Numbered from the stretch's first letter, positions 28,187 through 39,695 are shown. The stretch is DNA of 64,000 nt from Roseiarcus sp963764955 (GCA_963764955.1 CAVXVE010000023.1:1-64000), one strand, 5' to 3'. Program-made: numbers and translations. Notes: generated by a model from the letters alone, not told the origin.

Positions 28187-29350
28187 TCAGTCCTTGACCT
28201 CGACCCACTGCTTGGCGGCGGCGTCATATTTGACCAGCGTCAGCTGGTCGGCGTTGATCGTGATGTGGTTCTTCTCGGAGAAGCTGAGATCGCCGGTGAT
28301 GCCCTTGAAGTTCTTGACCGAGTTGAATCCCTTCTGCAGGTCCGCCGGCTTCACCGACTTCGTGTCCTTGACCACCTGCGCCAGCATCATGATGCTGTCG
28401 TAGCTCGTCTCCGCGAACGGGGTCGGGTCGATATTGAAGCGCTTCTTGTAGTCTTCGCGGAACGCCGTGAGCTCGGGGCTCGGATGGAGATCGGAGGTTA
28501 GCACCGCGCTGATCGTGCCGTTGGCCAGATCGCCGGCAAGCTTCGAAAATGTGTCGTCGGCGTTGGTCTCGTCATTGCCGAAGACGGTGGCGTTATAGCC
28601 CGCTGAATGCAGGTCCTGGACGAAGGCGGCCTGGTCCTGCGGCGTCAGCCATGCGTCGATGCATTTGATGCCCGCGGCCTTGGCGGCGTTGACTTCGGGC
28701 ATGAGGCCGGTGGTCGCGCCGGTCGACCAGTTCTCGGTGATCGTGTGGTCGATGCCGATCTTCTTGCCAGCCTTGTCATAGGCGAGCTGGATGCCATAGA
28801 GCCCGCCCTGCCCATAAGTCGAGGGATCGTGCAGGACCGCGATGCCGTCGGGGCAATGCTTGAGCGCATATTCGCCGATCTTCTCGCCCCAGGCGAAGGT
28901 GTTGAGGCCGAAGTCGAACACCCAGGGGTTTGGCGGGCCGTTCGGTCCTTTGGTGTTGACGGTGAGACCGCCGTCGTCGACGACGCCGATCGTCGGGAAC
29001 TTGTGCCTGACCGCAAGCTGGGCGGTGACCGGACCGGTGTCGGGAGAACCCGCGATCGCGATCGCGCCGGCCGCGATGAGCTTCTCGTACAATTGCCCGG
29101 AGAGCGTCGCGGACGCTTCGTCGTTGTGCGGGTCGAGCTTGAGCTGGCGGCCAAGCACGCCGCCCGACGCGTTGATCTTGTCGACCGCCATCTGCGCGCC
29201 GTTGACGGTCGCGACGCCGGTCGACCCGTAGGCGCCGGTCGTTCCTGCGATGAGGCCGACGAGGTATTGTTCTCCGGCGGCGAGGGCCGGACTTTGCGCT
29301 GCGCATAGCGCGGTCGTGGCGGCGAGCGCCGCCCAAATGGTGGCTTTCAT
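28187..29350 (-). CDS. Branched-chain amino acid-type ABC transporter substrate-binding protein
   Basis: 387 residues from ATG 29350, with GGGAGGGAGC upstream. A signal peptide (MKATIWAALAATTALCAAQSPALA) precedes a type I periplasmic-binding fold. Landmarks are YLVGLIAGTTGAYGSTGVATVNGAQMAVDKINASGGVLGRQLKL, AAGAIAIAGSPDTGPVTAQLA and the ending FSEKNHITINADQLTLVKYD. Proteins of this LivJ-like group also bind aromatic acids, amides and urea. It is divergent from the permease/ATPase genes and is the only binding protein here, so it very probably feeds that transporter. The gene context suggests a catabolic substrate rather than leucine. Confidence 0.92.
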   Translation of the reverse strand: MKATIWAALAATTALCAAQSPALAAGEQYLVGLIAGTTGAYGSTGVATVNGAQMAVDKINASGGVLGRQLKLDPHNDEASATLSGQLYEKLIAAGAIAIAGSPDTGPVTAQLAVRHKFPTIGVVDDGGLTVNTKGPNGPPNPWVFDFGLNTFAWGEKIGEYALKHCPDGIAVLHDPSTYGQGGLYGIQLAYDKAGKKIGIDHTITENWSTGATTGLMPEVNAAKAAGIKCIDAWLTPQDQAAFVQDLHSAGYNATVFGNDETNADDTFSKLAGDLANGTISAVLTSDLHPSPELTAFREDYKKRFNIDPTPFAETSYDSIMMLAQVVKDTKSVKPADLQKGFNSVKNFKGITGDLSFSEKNHITINADQLTLVKYDAAAKQWVEVKD

Positions 29351-29919
29351 GAGCCTTGCTCCCTCCCTCAAGAACGCGCGGCTTTAAGTCGCGCGCAAAC
29401 GTCGACACGCCGTCAGACTTGCGTTTTCGTCGCGCAGATCGCCGGTGTTGTCAAAGCAACGGCGACCGGGAAGCAGACGATTGCGAACGGCCCGCGCTGG
29501 GCCGATCGCTTGCGCCTGAACGCAGGCGCGAGCGGAAACCTAAGCCGCTGCCGCGGTCCTTTAAGCGCTAGAAATAACTATGCTATTTTGGCCGGCGATG
29601 AAGCGGCGCGCGCCGCGGCTGATCCTCCGCCCGATGCGGATGAAACTCGGTTTCCTGAGCGCCGCCCGCCGCGCCTGGCGCGTTTTCGGCCGCATGCGCA
29701 CATACCTGTTATGTCAGACCTATTCGTTGCTGCTCCCGTAGCGTAGCGGCTAGCTACTCTCGCGTGGGCCCGCCAACTCGCTTGGCCGCCGAAACGTGAT
29801 AGTTTGAGCGACGCGTTCGCGGCGGCGGCGAAGCCTGCAGCCGCCCGGCCGCGTCCGGCCAAGCGCCGTGAGAAGCGCGCCGGCGCCGAACTTTGCGCGG
29901 GACGCCGAGGAAGAGGTCA
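29351..29919. other. Divergent intergenic region of the ABC transporter
   Basis: 569 bases between the binding-protein gene and the first permease gene. It should hold promoters for both directions. Short open frames exist on both strands, but none has coding character or a family match. A small AT-richer patch at 29570-29590 (AGAAATAACTATGC) is the only local composition change. I see no clear LysR or other operator. Confidence 0.5.
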
Positions 29920-30822
29920 GTGCTTCAGTTCGTGGTGAGCGGCGTCGCGATTGGGGCCGTATACGGGCTCATCGGGATGGCGCTGGCCATCACCTTCTAC
30001 GTCACCCGCATCATCAACTTCGCCCAGGGCCAGATCATGATGGCGGCGGTGATGGTGACCGCGGAGGTTTCCGCCGCTGGTTATCCAACGTGGATCGCCT
30101 CGCTGCTTGGCCTCGCCTGCGCCTGCGTCCTCGGGGTTCTTTCCTATCTCATCGCGGTTCGTCCGATCCTGGCGTTCAACCGCTTCAGTTTCGGCTGGCT
30201 CGTGAGCACCCTTGGCTTTGCGGTGATCGTCGAAAATGCGGCCGCCTATATCTGGGGCCCGACATCCCAGGCCTTTCCGCAGATGTTCCGGGAGACGAGC
30301 TTTCACGCCTTCGGGGCGGTGCTGACCGGCCAGCAGCTGATCGCGATCCTGACCGCCGCGGTTCTGACCGTCGGCTTCGAGCTGGTGCGGCGCGGCACGC
30401 TGTTCGGCAAGATCGGCATGGCGACCGCGGCCGATCCGGAAATGGCGACAGCCGTCGGGGTCAACACGACGGTGGTCGCGATCGTCGCCTTCGCCGCCTC
30501 GGCCCTTTACGCGGGCGTGGCCGGCCTCTTGATCGGGCCGACGACCTTCGCCAACCCCTATCTCGGGGACACGTTCGGCACCTTCGGCTTCATCGCGATG
30601 ATGATCGGCGGGGGAACCGAAAAACCAATCGCGGCGATGTTCGGCGGGCTCCTGCTCGGCGTCTGCGCCGAAGGCGCCAACGCCATGATCAATTCGCAGG
30701 CCTCGGACTGGTTTCCGTTCATCGTCCTCGTCGCGGTCCTGATCGTGTCGCCGCGCGGCCTGTTCAGCGCCGGAAGCCTGTTGCGCTCGCGCCGGCGCTT
30801 CGCCGCGGCGGCGCAGGCCTGA
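29920..30822 (+). CDS. Branched-chain amino acid-type ABC transporter permease (LivH-like)
   Basis: 300 residues from GTG 29920, preceded by GAGGAAGAGG; the frame is open further upstream but without coding character. About eight membrane segments. FVVSGVAIGAVYGLIGMALAITFYVTRIINFAQGQIMM at the start and the loop GVAGLLIGPTTFANPYLGDTFGTFGFIAMMIGG are hallmarks of LivH. It forms half of the membrane channel with the LivM domain encoded next, 15 bases downstream. It is intact, with the same codon use as its neighbours. Confidence 0.92.
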   Translation: MLQFVVSGVAIGAVYGLIGMALAITFYVTRIINFAQGQIMMAAVMVTAEVSAAGYPTWIASLLGLACACVLGVLSYLIAVRPILAFNRFSFGWLVSTLGFAVIVENAAAYIWGPTSQAFPQMFRETSFHAFGAVLTGQQLIAILTAAVLTVGFELVRRGTLFGKIGMATAADPEMATAVGVNTTVVAIVAFAASALYAGVAGLLIGPTTFANPYLGDTFGTFGFIAMMIGGGTEKPIAAMFGGLLLGVCAEGANAMINSQASDWFPFIVLVAVLIVSPRGLFSAGSLLRSRRRFAAAAQA

Positions 30823-30837
30823 AGGCGAGCGCGCCCC

Positions 30838-32718
30838 GTGGACACCGATCGCATGGAGGCGCCGCGAGCGACCCCCGCGCTGGATCGCGCCAAATTCAAG
30901 CCTCGGCTCAAGACGCTCGGCGTCGCTCTGTTTGTCGCCGCCTATCTCGCGGGGACGGCGCTCGTCGCGCGCTCGGACCTCGGCGTCCAGAGCCTGGTTC
31001 TGGTCGCGGCGGTGTTCGGCGTCCTCGCCATCAGCCTCGATCTCGTCGCCGGCATGCTCGGGCTCTATTCGCTGGGGCAGGGAGGCTTCTTCGCCATCGG
31101 CGCCTATTTCACCACGATCGTCGTCAACAGTCTCGACTGGAACGTCTTTCTCGTCCTTCTGATCGTGCTCCTGGTCGCGGGGGTGATCGGGCTTGCGGTC
31201 GGCGCGATGTCCTTGAGGGTGAGCGGGCTATATTTCGCCATCACCACATTCATCTTCACCCTGGTGCTGACGGTGCTGGCGACCGACCTCAAGATCACCG
31301 GCGGATTGCAGGGATTGCTCGGTCCCGCGTTTCCCGATTTCCCAGCGGGTCTCGCGGCGCTCGGGACGCCGGTCGCATGGTGCGTCATGCTCGCGCTGCT
31401 CGTGTGCATTGGCTTCGTTTCAAGCATTCGCCGCTCGCCGCTCTACCCGGTGCTCTTGTCGATACGTGACGCGGAGCGCTTCGCGGAAGCGGCGGGCGCG
31501 CGCACTTCGCTCATCAAGATCGGCGTGTTCGGCGTCTCGGCCGCGATGGCCGGCGGCGCCGGATGGCTGTTCTCGTTTCTCGGCGTCGTTTCCCCGGGGC
31601 AATTCGATTGGTCGGTGTCGCTCAACATTCTCGTCATGGTGCTGATCGGCGGCATCAACACAACTCCGGGGCCGGTGATCGGCGCGGCTTTCGTCTCGAT
31701 GTTTCCCGCGCTCGTCAATATCAACCCGTGGCTGCAGGAGATGGCCTATGGCGCGCTGTCGATCTTGGCGGTGACCCTGCTGCCGGGCGGGGTGATGAGT
31801 CTTCTCAAGCGCGTCGCGGCGCTCGGCGGAGGCGGCGCGTCCGAAGCGGCGCCCGCTGTCTCAGGCCGCGCGGAAGCGCCGGCCGAGGCTGGCCTCTTCC
31901 GCAAGTTCGCCGCCAAAAACGCGAGCGGGACGCAAGCAGGGGTTTTGGAGCCGGAATACGCCGTCGAGTGCCGCGGCATCCAGTTCAGTTATGGGACCGG
32001 CCTCAGGGTTCTGCGCGATGTCGACCTTGCGGTGAAGCGGGGCCACATCCATGGCCTCATCGGCCCGAACGGATCAGGCAAGAGCACGCTTGCCAACGTC
32101 ATCGCCGGGCGCCTCCAGCCGCTCGCCGGCGTCACTCTCATCAAGGGGATGCGCGTCGACGGGGCTTCGCCCAGCAAGCGCGCGAGGCTCGGCATGCGCA
32201 GGACCTTTCAGGCGGCCGAACTCGTGCGCGAATTGACGCCGGTCCAGAACGTGATGGTCGGCCTGTTCGACCTCAAGCCGGGCATCGTTCAGCGCGCGGC
32301 GGTATGGCCGCTTCTGCCGTCCGGGCGGCGCGACCTGGCCTGGATGGAGGGCCGATCGCGCGAGGCCCTCGAGATGGTCGGGGCGGGGGCGTGGGTCGGG
32401 CGGGCGGTCGGCGACGTGCCGCATGGCGTCGAGCAATTGACCCAGCTCGCTTCCGTCTGTGTCGCGGGCCCCGACATCATCGTCCTCGACGAGCCGGCGA
32501 CCGGCCTGTCGGCGCGCGAGGTCGCCCACCTCGCCGAAATCCTCACCCACCTCAAGGCGCAGGGCGTCACGATGATCATCATCGAGCACCAGACGAGGTT
32601 CCTCTTTCCGCTTTGCGACCGGGTGACGGTGCTCAACGCCGGCGAAGTGATTCTCACCGGAACGGCGGAGGAGGTGCGGGCGCATCCGGTCGTCCGGCAG
32701 GTCTATCTGGGCGAATGA
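30838..32718 (+). CDS. Fused ABC permease and ATPase (LivM-LivG fusion)
   Basis: 626 residues from GTG 30838. Residues about 25-330 are a LivM permease (DLVAGMLGLYSLGQGGFFAIGAYF; GLYFAITTFIFTLVLTVL; VMVLIGGINTTPGPVIGAAFV). After a linker rich in Ala/Glu, residues about 370-626 are a LivG ATPase. It has Walker A GPNGSGKST near 409, the Q-loop in MRRTFQAAELV, Walker B IIVLDEP, and a switch histidine in IIIEHQ. The ABC signature, normally LSGGQ-like, reads PHGVEQLTQLA, which is unusual. Fusion of these two subunits fixes their ratio. The stop overlaps the next start as ATGA. Confidence 0.92.
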   Translation: MDTDRMEAPRATPALDRAKFKPRLKTLGVALFVAAYLAGTALVARSDLGVQSLVLVAAVFGVLAISLDLVAGMLGLYSLGQGGFFAIGAYFTTIVVNSLDWNVFLVLLIVLLVAGVIGLAVGAMSLRVSGLYFAITTFIFTLVLTVLATDLKITGGLQGLLGPAFPDFPAGLAALGTPVAWCVMLALLVCIGFVSSIRRSPLYPVLLSIRDAERFAEAAGARTSLIKIGVFGVSAAMAGGAGWLFSFLGVVSPGQFDWSVSLNILVMVLIGGINTTPGPVIGAAFVSMFPALVNINPWLQEMAYGALSILAVTLLPGGVMSLLKRVAALGGGGASEAAPAVSGRAEAPAEAGLFRKFAAKNASGTQAGVLEPEYAVECRGIQFSYGTGLRVLRDVDLAVKRGHIHGLIGPNGSGKSTLANVIAGRLQPLAGVTLIKGMRVDGASPSKRARLGMRRTFQAAELVRELTPVQNVMVGLFDLKPGIVQRAAVWPLLPSGRRDLAWMEGRSREALEMVGAGAWVGRAVGDVPHGVEQLTQLASVCVAGPDIIVLDEPATGLSAREVAHLAEILTHLKAQGVTMIIIEHQTRFLFPLCDRVTVLNAGEVILTGTAEEVRAHPVVRQVYLGE

Positions 32719-33458
32719 AGGCTGGACCCATGATGAACGGGCGAAGCCCGGCGCTCGACGTCAGCGCGCTCTCCGCGGGTTACGGCCGCTTCGACGTCGT
32801 GCGCGACATTGCGCTCAACGTTGGCGAGGGCGAGGCGGTCGCCCTGCTCGGGCCCAACGGCGCCGGCAAGACGACCGTTCTCAAGGCGATCATGGGGCTG
32901 GTCAAGCACCGCCGCGGTTCGATCCGGGTGGCTGGCGAAGACGTTTCCGGGCTTCCCGCGCATCGCGTTGCGCGCGGCTTCGCGGCGATCGCGCCAGAGG
33001 GACGGCGGCTGTTTCTCGATCAGACGGTCGAGGACAATCTCCTGCTCGGGGGCATGCATCTGCGCCGCGACCGCGAGCGCCTCCAGGCGCTGCTGAAATC
33101 GGTCTACGACCTCTTCCCGGCGCTTTACGAATACCGTCGCCGGCTCTCGTCCTACCTCAGCGGCGGCGAGCAGCAGATGGTCGCGATCGGGCGCATGCTG
33201 ATGAGCGATCCGAAGGTGATGCTGCTGGACGAGCCCTCGGTGGCGCTGTCGCCGGTCGCCGTCGGCCTCATGGTCAACGCGCTGCTTGAATTGCGCAAGC
33301 GCGGCGCCTCGCTCCTGCTCGTCGAGCAGCGCATCGATGTCGCGGTCCGGGTTTGCGACCGCCTGTACGTAATGACCGACGGCGCGATCGTCGACGAGAT
33401 GACCCCCGACGACGTGCGCAAGGACGGCCTTTCGATCATCAACACATATCTGGGCTGA
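32715..33458 (+). CDS. Branched-chain amino acid-type ABC transporter ATP-binding protein (LivF-like)
   Basis: 247 residues from ATG 32715, which overlaps the preceding stop. A second ATG at 32730 would also give a full domain. Walker A GPNGAGKTT is near residue 46, followed by FAAIAPEGRRLFLDQTVEDNLLLGG, the signature YLSGGEQQMVAIGRML, Walker B VMLLDEP and the switch region LLVEQR. It is the second nucleotide-binding subunit, the partner of the ATPase half of the fused gene. It ends 29 bases from the convergent molybdenum hydroxylase gene. Confidence 0.93.
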   Translation: MKAGPMMNGRSPALDVSALSAGYGRFDVVRDIALNVGEGEAVALLGPNGAGKTTVLKAIMGLVKHRRGSIRVAGEDVSGLPAHRVARGFAAIAPEGRRLFLDQTVEDNLLLGGMHLRRDRERLQALLKSVYDLFPALYEYRRRLSSYLSGGEQQMVAIGRMLMSDPKVMLLDEPSVALSPVAVGLMVNALLELRKRGASLLLVEQRIDVAVRVCDRLYVMTDGAIVDEMTPDDVRKDGLSIINTYLG

Positions 33459-33487
33459 AGCGGCGGGGACGCCGCGCCGCCGTTCGC

Positions 33488-35660
33488 TCACACCCCGAGC
33501 GACGCGTTCCTGAGCGGCAACGCGCGGATGCGCTTGCCCGTCACAGCGAACACGGCGTTGGCGATCGCAGGCGCGATCGGCGGCGTGCCCGGCTCGCCGA
33601 GCCCGCCCCATTTGTCGCCGCCGGACAGCACGAAGTGGGTCTCGATCACCGGCGCGTCGGCCATGCGGGCGATCGGATAGGAGTCGAAATTGCCCTCTTC
33701 GACCCGGCCCTGCTTGATGGTGATCTCGCCGAACAAAGCCGCGGTGAGCCCGTACATGACAGCGCTTTCGATCTGCATCGCGGCGGTCAGCGGATTGACG
33801 AGATGGCCGCAGTCGACGCAGGCGACGACACGCTGAACCTTGACCTCGCCGCTCTTGCTGACCGCGACCTCGGCGATCTCGCCGACGATGGTGCCGAACG
33901 CTTCGTGGATCGCGACGCCCCGCCCGACGCCCTTCGGCAGCGGCTTCCCCCAGTCGCCCTTGTCCGCGAGCGTGTCGAGGACGGCGAGGAAATCGGGCCG
34001 GCCCGCAAGCAGCGCGCGGCGGTATTCGACCGGATCGCGCTTCGCCGCATGGGCGCATTCGTCGATGAAGCTCTCGACCGCAAACGCGTTCTGCGACGAG
34101 CCGACCGAGCGCCAGAACATGACCGGCACGTGGGTGTTCTTGAGGTTGACGCCGACCTTGAGCGCGTCGCTGCGGTATGGGCAATTGGAGAGCCCTTCGA
34201 CCGCCTGGCGCTCGACCCCGTTCTCCACCTTGCCCCAGCCGAGCGAGCGGGTGATCGAGCCGACCGCGGTGATGAAGTGGAGCCCCGCGGGCGCCCCGTC
34301 CTCGCGCAGAGCCGCACGCATGCGAAGCGCAGCCTGCGGGCGATAGCGATCGGCGCGGATGTCCTCTTCGCGCGTCCAGATCAGCTTGATCGGACGCTTC
34401 AGCGCTTTCGACACCTCGACCGCCTGGGTCAGTTCGTCGTTGACCGCGCGACGGCCAAACCCGCCGCCGAGGAAGCAGTTGTGGACGAAGACGGCTTTCG
34501 GATCGACCCCGCCCGCTTTCGCGGCGTAGGCGAGCGCCGACTCCGGAGCTTGCGTGCCCATCCAGACGTCGATCCGGTCTTCCCGCCAATGGGCGGTCGC
34601 GTTGAGCGGCTCCATCGGCGCGTGCGCGAGATAGGGAACCTCGTAGAGCGCCTCGACCGTTTTGGCGGGCTTCGCGAAGGCCGCGTTCGACGTCGCCATG
34701 GCCGCCGCCGTCGGCGAGCGGCCCATCGAGCGCGGCGCGGTATTCGGCGGCGAACATGGCGCTGTCGGTCGAGCCGGCGGGGCCGAAGTCCCATTCGACC
34801 GGCATCGCGTGAAGCGCTTCCTTGGCGCGCCAGAAATTGTCGGCGACGACCGCGACCCCATTGGTCACGGCCATGGCGGCGAGGATTCCGCGCCGCTTCG
34901 AGATGGCGGCGAAGTCATAAGATTTGAGCTTGCCGCCGAACACCGGGCAATTGGCGACTGCGGCATAGGCCATGCCGGGCAGACGCGTGTCGATGCCGAA
35001 GCGCGCCGCGCCGGTGGCTTTCAGCGTTGTGTCGATGCGCTTGACCTCCTGGCCGATCAGCCTGAACTGGTCCGGCGTCTTGATCGCCGGCTCTGCGGCG
35101 AGCGAGACCCTGGCCGCGTCCGCCGCGAGTTCGCCGAAGGTCGCCGAGCGGCCCGAGGCCTCGTGGCGCACGGCGCCGCTGCTCGCGACGCACGTCGCCG
35201 GCGCCACACTCCACCTCGCCGCGGCCGCGGCGATCAGCCGGGCGCGGGCGGAAGCGCCCGCCTGCTGCAGGAACACGCGCGAACGGCGCACCGAGGAGGA
35301 GCCGCCGGTGCCCATCGACTGATAGACGTCGTTGTCGATGAGGTTGCGGTGGGCGGACGCGTATTCGACCTTCACCTTGGCGAAATCGCATTCGAGCTCT
35401 TCCGCCAGGATCATCGCCATCGAGGTGAGGACGCCCTGGCCCATGTCGGACTTGGCGACGCGCAGCGTTACGGAATTGTCGGGGTCGATGACGACGAAGG
35501 CGTTGACCTCGTCAGGCGCCTTGCCGGTCTCGGGACTCCACGGCTGGCCGTTGATGGTGGTCGCGCCCGCGAATTCGGGGGCGAACGCTGCGATCGCCAG
35601 GCCTCCGGCGGCGGAGAGACTGGCCTGGATGAAAGCGCGTCGGGAGAGAGCGATCGTCAT
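33488..35660 (-). pseudogene. Molybdopterin-binding subunit of a xanthine-oxidase-type hydroxylase (IorB-like), one frameshift
   Basis: About 723 residues when joined. A Tat signal (SRRAFIQASLSAAGGLAIAAFAP) is followed by FVVIDPDNSVTLRVAKSDMGQGVLTSMAMILAEELECDF, SMGTGGSSSVRRS, then after a shift near 34705 EALYEVPYLAHAPMEPLNATAHW, CFLGGGFGRRAVNDE (cofactor loop) and GGLGEPGTPPIAPAIANAVFA. This is the isoquinoline 1-oxidoreductase beta / CO-dehydrogenase-like group, which hydroxylates N-heterocycles or aldehydes using water, with electrons passed to the 2Fe-2S subunit encoded 10 bases upstream. The Tat signal implies periplasmic action. A single shift near 34705 in GCCGCC repeats may be an artefact. 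Confidence 0.82.
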
Positions 35661-35670
35661 TGGCTCGTCC

Positions 35671-36126
35671 TCAGATCTTGGTCAGTTCCGCGGCGCGATG
35701 CACCGCGGCGCGCATGCGCGGATAGGTCCCGCAGCGGCAGATGTTGGACATTTCGGCGTCGATGTCGGCGTCGCTCGGGTGAGGATTGTGCGAAAGCAGC
35801 GCGACCGCCGCCATGATCTGCCCGGACTGGCAATAGCCGCATTGTGGCGCGTCAGCCTCGATCCAGGCTTTCTGCACGGCGTGCAGCGCCTTCTCGCCGA
35901 GGCCCTCGATGGTCAGGATCGTCTTGCCCGCGGCCTCGCTGACCGGCGTGATGCAGGTGCGCGTCGCCTCGCCGTCGATGATGACGGTGCAGGCGCCGCA
36001 GAGTCCCGCGCCGCAGCCGAATTTGGTCCCGACCATCCCCAATTCGTCGCGCAGCGCCCAGAGCAGCGGCATTTCCGGCTCAACGTCGAGTGCGATTTTT
36101 CGCCCGTTGACAAGAAGGTTGATCAT
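35671..36126 (-). CDS. 2Fe-2S subunit of a xanthine-oxidase-type hydroxylase (IorA-like)
   Basis: 151 residues from ATG 36126, with GGAGG upstream. Eight cysteines bind two 2Fe-2S clusters: plant-type C38, C43, C46 and C58 (KFGCGAGLCGACTV), and C96, C99, C130 and C132 (APQCGYCQSGQIM; NICRCGTYPRM). It passes electrons from the molybdenum centre of the partner encoded next. No signal peptide is seen, so it would be exported with the Tat-tagged large subunit. No flavin subunit is present, as in IorAB-type enzymes, which use a cytochrome or other acceptor. Confidence 0.92.
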   Translation of the reverse strand: MINLLVNGRKIALDVEPEMPLLWALRDELGMVGTKFGCGAGLCGACTVIIDGEATRTCITPVSEAAGKTILTIEGLGEKALHAVQKAWIEADAPQCGYCQSGQIMAAVALLSHNPHPSDADIDAEMSNICRCGTYPRMRAAVHRAAELTKI

Positions 36127-36303
36127 CGTCCTGGAACCTCCATCTGTGTGGAACTTATCACGGAGGACCGTCACGATTGCTCGGCGTCACGGCGTGTGGA
36201 AGTCAAATTGGCGCGAGGCGAACGATTCTGAGGGGAATATCGGGACGGCGATGCGCGCGCGTGCCTTGACCTCTCACGCTTCCAGCCATCTTTGGATATC
36301 GCA

Positions 36304-36837
36304 ATGAACTCGTCCCGACCCCTCTCACAATTGCGTGTTCGCCCGCTGGCGGGAAACCGGGCGCGCGGCTGGCTGACGGCCGGTCCGTTCCGAATCCCAT
36401 GCGCGCTCGGGCCCGCAGGAATCGTGCGCATCAAGCGCGAAGGCGATAAGGGAACGCCAGCGGGACGGTTCCGGCTGCTATGGGGCTATTTCCGGCCCGA
36501 CCGCGTGCGGCTGAGAGCGGCGGGCGCGCCGCTCAAGGCCCTGCGCCGCGATCAGGGCTGGTGCGAGGACCCGATGAGCCCGCGATACAATCGGCCCGTG
36601 CGCCTGCCGGCGCGCGACTGCACCGACCGGATGTGGCGCGAGGATCATCTCTACGATGTGACCTTCGTGCTCGACCAGAATTTCTCCCGGCGCGCCAAGG
36701 GCCGCGGCAGCGCGATCTTCTTCCACCTTGCGCGCGATCGCCTCACGCCGACCGCGGGCTGCGTCGCGATCTCCGCCGCTGACATGAGGAAACTGGCGCC
36801 TCGCCTCGCGCGCGGCGCGATCATGGCGATCGGGTAG
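36304..36837 (+). CDS. L,D-transpeptidase (YkuD) family protein
   Basis: 177 residues from ATG 36304; a TTG four codons earlier is less likely. Domain landmarks are TPAGRFRLLWGYFRPDRV, CEDPMSPRYNRPV and the active site FFHLARDRLTPTAGCVAIS with His141 and Cys153. It would make or remodel peptidoglycan cross-links or lipoprotein anchors. No signal peptide or membrane anchor is visible, which is common in this short alphaproteobacterial subgroup and leaves its location open. It is followed after 10 bases by gamma-glutamyltransferase. Confidence 0.85.
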   Translation: MNSSRPLSQLRVRPLAGNRARGWLTAGPFRIPCALGPAGIVRIKREGDKGTPAGRFRLLWGYFRPDRVRLRAAGAPLKALRRDQGWCEDPMSPRYNRPVRLPARDCTDRMWREDHLYDVTFVLDQNFSRRAKGRGSAIFFHLARDRLTPTAGCVAISAADMRKLAPRLARGAIMAIG

Positions 36838-36847
36838 GGCGGCGGAA

Positions 36848-38644
<1,797 letters not shown>

Positions 38645-38677
38645 TTCGGCGAGCGAGGTCGGGAGGGAACGGGATTC

Positions 38678-39695
38678 ATGACACTAAACGTCGGCGTCGT
38701 CGGAACGGGCAAGATCGGGCAGGAGCATATTCGCCGGTTGACCGAGACGCTTGCAGGCGCCCGAATTGTCGCAATGAGCGACGCCGACGCCGCACGGGCC
38801 AAGGAGGTCGCGGCGAAAGTTCCCGGAGCGAAGGCTTATCCGACCGGCGAAGAACTCATCGCGGCCGACGATGTTGACGCGGTCATCGTCACGTCGTGGG
38901 GAGATACGCACGCAGCCTATGTAGTGGCCGCGATTCGGGCCGGCAAACCGGTCTTCTGCGAGAAGCCGATGGCGACGACCGAAGCGGATTGCTCGGCGAT
39001 CCTCGATGCGGAAGCCGCCTTCGGCAGGCGGCTCGTCCAGATCGGGTTCATGCGCCGCTTCGACGCGCAATACCGAGCAATGAAGGAAACAGTCCAGAAG
39101 GGCGCGATCGGAGCGCCGCTGATGTTCCACAGCATCCATCGCAACGCGTTCTCGCCCAGCCATTTCAAGGCGACCATGGCGATCACGGATACGGCCGTGC
39201 ACGACATCGACATTGCGAGGTTCGTGCTCGACGACGAGCCGGTCGCGATTTCAGTCAAGGCGCCGCGCGCCAACAGCCGCGCCGGCGGGGTCGCCGACCC
39301 GCTGTTCACGCTGATCGACATGCGCTCGGGCGCGCTGGTGACGATCGAAACCTCCGTTCACGTCGCCTATGGCTACGACATTCGCGGCGAGGTGATCGGC
39401 GAAACCGGAACGGTGAGCCTCGCCGAGCAGAACGAGGTCGTCGTCAAGACGAACGGGGCCTTTTCGGGCCGCGTCTTCGCCGACTGGCCCGAACGGTTCG
39501 ACGCCGCCTTCGACGCCGAGTTCCGCGCCTGGATCGCGGCCGCCGCCAAGGGCGGCGCGGCGGGTCCGAGCGCCTGGGACGGCTATGTCGCCACCGCTGC
39601 CACGCTGGCCGGCGTGAAGAGCGCTCGAGAGCGGCGGGCGCGAGGCGATCAGCTTGCGCGACAAGCCGGGATTGTACGCGAAGGCATCATCCTGA
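38678..39695 (+). CDS. Gfo/Idh/MocA family oxidoreductase (inositol 2-dehydrogenase-like), C-terminal frameshift
   Basis: Residues 1-315 are complete. They contain the Rossmann motif VGVVGTGKIGQEHIRRL, the catalytic EKPMATTEADC, LVQIGFMRRFDAQYRAMK and HDIDIARFVLDDEP (family His/Asp). The type is close to inositol or scyllo-inositol dehydrogenases. The frame is open to 39967, but the expected ending EAISLRDKPGLYAKASS and stop (39693-39695) are in another frame. One base near 39628 accounts for it. It acts on a sugar or cyclitol with NAD(P)+. No other inositol genes are nearby. Confidence 0.85.

Noticed and set aside
29578..29862. Minus-strand 94-residue frame in the transporter promoter region
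   Set aside because: Ala/Arg/Gly-rich composition, no start signal, no family match; typical chance frame in high-GC DNA.
32703..35660. 985-residue minus-strand frame joining IorB-like N-terminus to antisense of livF
   Set aside because: After about 34705 this frame is out of phase with the IorB-like protein, and its end is antisense to the LivF gene; a single frameshift explains it.
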